64,000 bases of DNA from Pseudomonas sp. RSB 5.4 (GTDB taxonomy: Bacteria > Pseudomonadota > Gammaproteobacteria > Pseudomonadales > Pseudomonadaceae): the NCBI RefSeq assembly GCF_037126175.1, contig NZ_CP146986.1, positions 3,004,501 through 3,068,500 of the forward strand, written 5' to 3'. Both the position numbers and the translations under genes were made by a program. The notes under the pieces are model-generated. The model had not been told where the DNA came from. It did not search any database and worked only from the letters and a program-made list of their open reading frames with translations. Shown piece by piece: positions 62,567-64,000 of this stretch; position 1 is the first letter of the stretch, and every line of letters starts with the position of its first letter.

Positions 62567-64000
62567 TTAGGCGGCGGACTTGGCCTTGATCTTCTTCAGC
62601 TCTTCGTCACGCAACTCGCGGCGCAGAATCTTGCCGACGTTGGTGGTCGGCAGCGCATCGCGGAATTCCACCGAGCGCGGCACTTTGTAACCGGTGACGT
62701 TGGCGCGCATGTGCTCCATGACGGTTTCCTTGGTCAGGGTCACGCCCGGCTTGGCCACGATGAAAATCTTGATCGCTTCACCCGACTTCTCGTCCGGCAC
62801 GCCGATGGCCGCGCACTGCAACACGCCCGGCAGGGTTGCCAGCACGTCTTCCAGCTCGTTGGGGTAAACGTTGAAACCGGAGACCAGGATCATGTCTTTC
62901 TTGCGATCGACAATGCGCATGTAGCCATCGGGCTGGATCAGCGCGATGTCACCGGTCTTCAGCCAGCCTTCGCTGTCGAGGATCTCGTCGGTGGCTTCCT
63001 GACGCTGCCAGTAGCCCTTCATCACTTGCGGGCCCTTGACGCACAGCTCGCCGATTTCGCCCATTGGCTGCTCGACACCGGCATCGTCGATGACTTTGCA
63101 CAGGGTTGACGGCACCGGAATGCCGATGGTGCCGATCTGGATGTTCTGGATCGGGTTGACCGTGGCCACCGGGCTGGTTTCGGTCATGCCGTAACCTTCG
63201 CAGATCGAGCAACCGGTCACCGCTTTCCAGCGCTCGGCCGCGGCCAGTTGCAGGGCCATGCCGCCGGACAGGGTGACTTTCAGATTGGAGAAATCCAGCT
63301 TGCGGAAACCTTCGTTGTTGCACAGCGCGACGAACAGCGTGTTGAGGCCGACGAAACCGCTGAACTTCCACTTCGACAGTTCCTTGACCATCGCCGGCAG
63401 GTCGCGCGGGTTGCTGATCAGGATGTTGTGGTTGCCGATCAGCATCATCGCCATGCAATGAAAGGTGAACGCATAGATGTGGTACAGCGGCAGCGGGGTG
63501 ATCAGGATCTCGCAACCTTCATTGAGGTTGGAGCCCATCAGCGCCTTGCACTGCAGCATGTTGGCGACGAGGTTGCGATGGGTCAGCATCGCGCCCTTGG
63601 CCACGCCGGTGGTGCCGCCGGTGTATTGCAGCACCGCGACATCACTGCTGTGCGGGTTGGCTTCGGCCACCGGCTGGCCCTGGCCCTTGCTCAGCACGTC
63701 GTTGAACTTGACGGCTTTGGGCAGGTGATAGGCCGGCACCATTTTCTTCACGTACTTGATCACGCTGTTGATCAGCAGGCGCTTGACCGGCGGCAGCAGG
63801 TCGGCGACTTCGGTGACGATGACGTGTTTGACGCCGGTTTTTGGCACCACGGCTTCCGCCAGGTGCGCCATGTTGGCCAGGCAGACCAGCGCTTTGGCGC
63901 CGGAGTCATTGAATTGGTGTTCCATTTCCCGCGCGGTGTACAGCGGGTTGGTGTTGACCACGATCAGCCCGGCGCGGATCGCACCGAAGACGGCCACCGG
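62567..64000 (-). CDS. fadD: Long-chain fatty acid-CoA ligase (partial)
   Basis: The C-terminal 477 residues are present; about 85 N-terminal residues lie beyond the right edge. ANL motifs are intact: YTGGTTGVAKGAMLTHRNL (P-loop), EGYGMTETSPVATVNPI, GWLKTGDIALIQPDGYMRIV and DRKKDMILVSGFNVYPNELE (FACS motif), and a C-terminal catalytic lysine in TTNVGKILRRELRDEEL. It activates long-chain fatty acids to acyl-CoA for beta-oxidation at the inner membrane. Pseudomonads usually have two adjacent copies (fadD1/fadD2); which one this is cannot be told here. Confidence 0.93.
   Translation of the reverse strand, partial: PVAVFGAIRAGLIVVNTNPLYTAREMEHQFNDSGAKALVCLANMAHLAEAVVPKTGVKHVIVTEVADLLPPVKRLLINSVIKYVKKMVPAYHLPKAVKFNDVLSKGQGQPVAEANPHSSDVAVLQYTGGTTGVAKGAMLTHRNLVANMLQCKALMGSNLNEGCEILITPLPLYHIYAFTFHCMAMMLIGNHNILISNPRDLPAMVKELSKWKFSGFVGLNTLFVALCNNEGFRKLDFSNLKVTLSGGMALQLAAAERWKAVTGCSICEGYGMTETSPVATVNPIQNIQIGTIGIPVPSTLCKVIDDAGVEQPMGEIGELCVKGPQVMKGYWQRQEATDEILDSEGWLKTGDIALIQPDGYMRIVDRKKDMILVSGFNVYPNELEDVLATLPGVLQCAAIGVPDEKSGEAIKIFIVAKPGVTLTKETVMEHMRANVTGYKVPRSVEFRDALPTTNVGKILRRELRDEELKKIKAKSAA

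Overview
The window reads as a chromosomal stretch of a fluorescent-group Pseudomonas. The gene set (HisJQM-type transporter next to acsA, gntR-gntK-gntT, alaC, BdlA-like receptors, DUF2790, many LysR regulators) and three dispersed palindromic REP families, including GTGGGAGCGGGCTTGCTCGC, point that way. DNA is GC-rich throughout except an AT-rich patch at about 7.36-9.15 kb. I see no rRNA, tRNA, CRISPR array, insertion sequence or prophage.

Layout. 0-2.3 kb: basic amino-acid ABC transporter (hisJ-hisQ-hisM, minus) with an internal attenuator and candidate ArgR sites. 2.8-7.3 kb: acsA, a DUF2790 protein and nrdB. 7.4-9.9 kb: AT-rich insert with a two-helix membrane protein, decayed DNA and an HNH endonuclease. 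10.2-17.9 kb: a zinc-finger-like unknown, a secreted protein, a TauE exporter with AraC regulator, two small HTH genes behind a LexA-type box, an MBL hydrolase/TetR pair and a MASE2-GGDEF cyclase. 18-31.2 kb: BdlA-like receptor whose 3' end is tandemly duplicated, LysR/GATase-like/ABM cluster, glpQ, a sterol-desaturase-type hydroxylase, PepSY protein, GAF histidine kinase, a transmembrane MCP and ZntB. 31.5-38.3 kb: Pit phosphate transporter, two LysR-SDR divergent pairs and a LysR-PACE pair. 38.4-46.2 kb: ECF42-type sigma operon, acetyltransferases, LysE exporter, alaC. 44.8-48.1 kb: gluconate uptake and phosphorylation with GntR. 48.2-55.4 kb: second LysR-PACE pair, MFS transporter, second BdlA-like receptor, LysR-GST pair. 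55.5-64 kb: FecI-like sigma factor overlapping a ProX-like binding protein, PhnD-like protein, desaturase, def, YihY, CsbD and the 3' part of fadD.

How parts work together. Carbon entry is well represented: AcsA activates acetate, FadD long-chain fatty acids, and GntT/GntK feed gluconate to 6-phosphogluconate. acsA and gntT both carry A-rich leader motifs of the Hfq/Crc type, consistent with shared catabolite repression. The gntR-gntK intergenic region holds two copies of one operator sequence, one before each gene. Sensory functions are dense: three MCPs, a diguanylate cyclase, a GAF kinase, two ECF sigma factors and about fifteen one-component regulators, most divergently paired with the gene they probably control.

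The less ordinary items are the four-base overlap of a FecI-like sigma gene with a solute-binding-protein gene in place of fecR, the AT-rich insert with the HNH nuclease after nrdB, the LexA-type box in front of two small HTH genes, two LysR-PACE efflux modules 13 kb apart, and a 113-bp tandem duplication over the end of a chemoreceptor gene. All are read directly from sequence; the functional interpretations are inference. No unmistakably new system is proven here.
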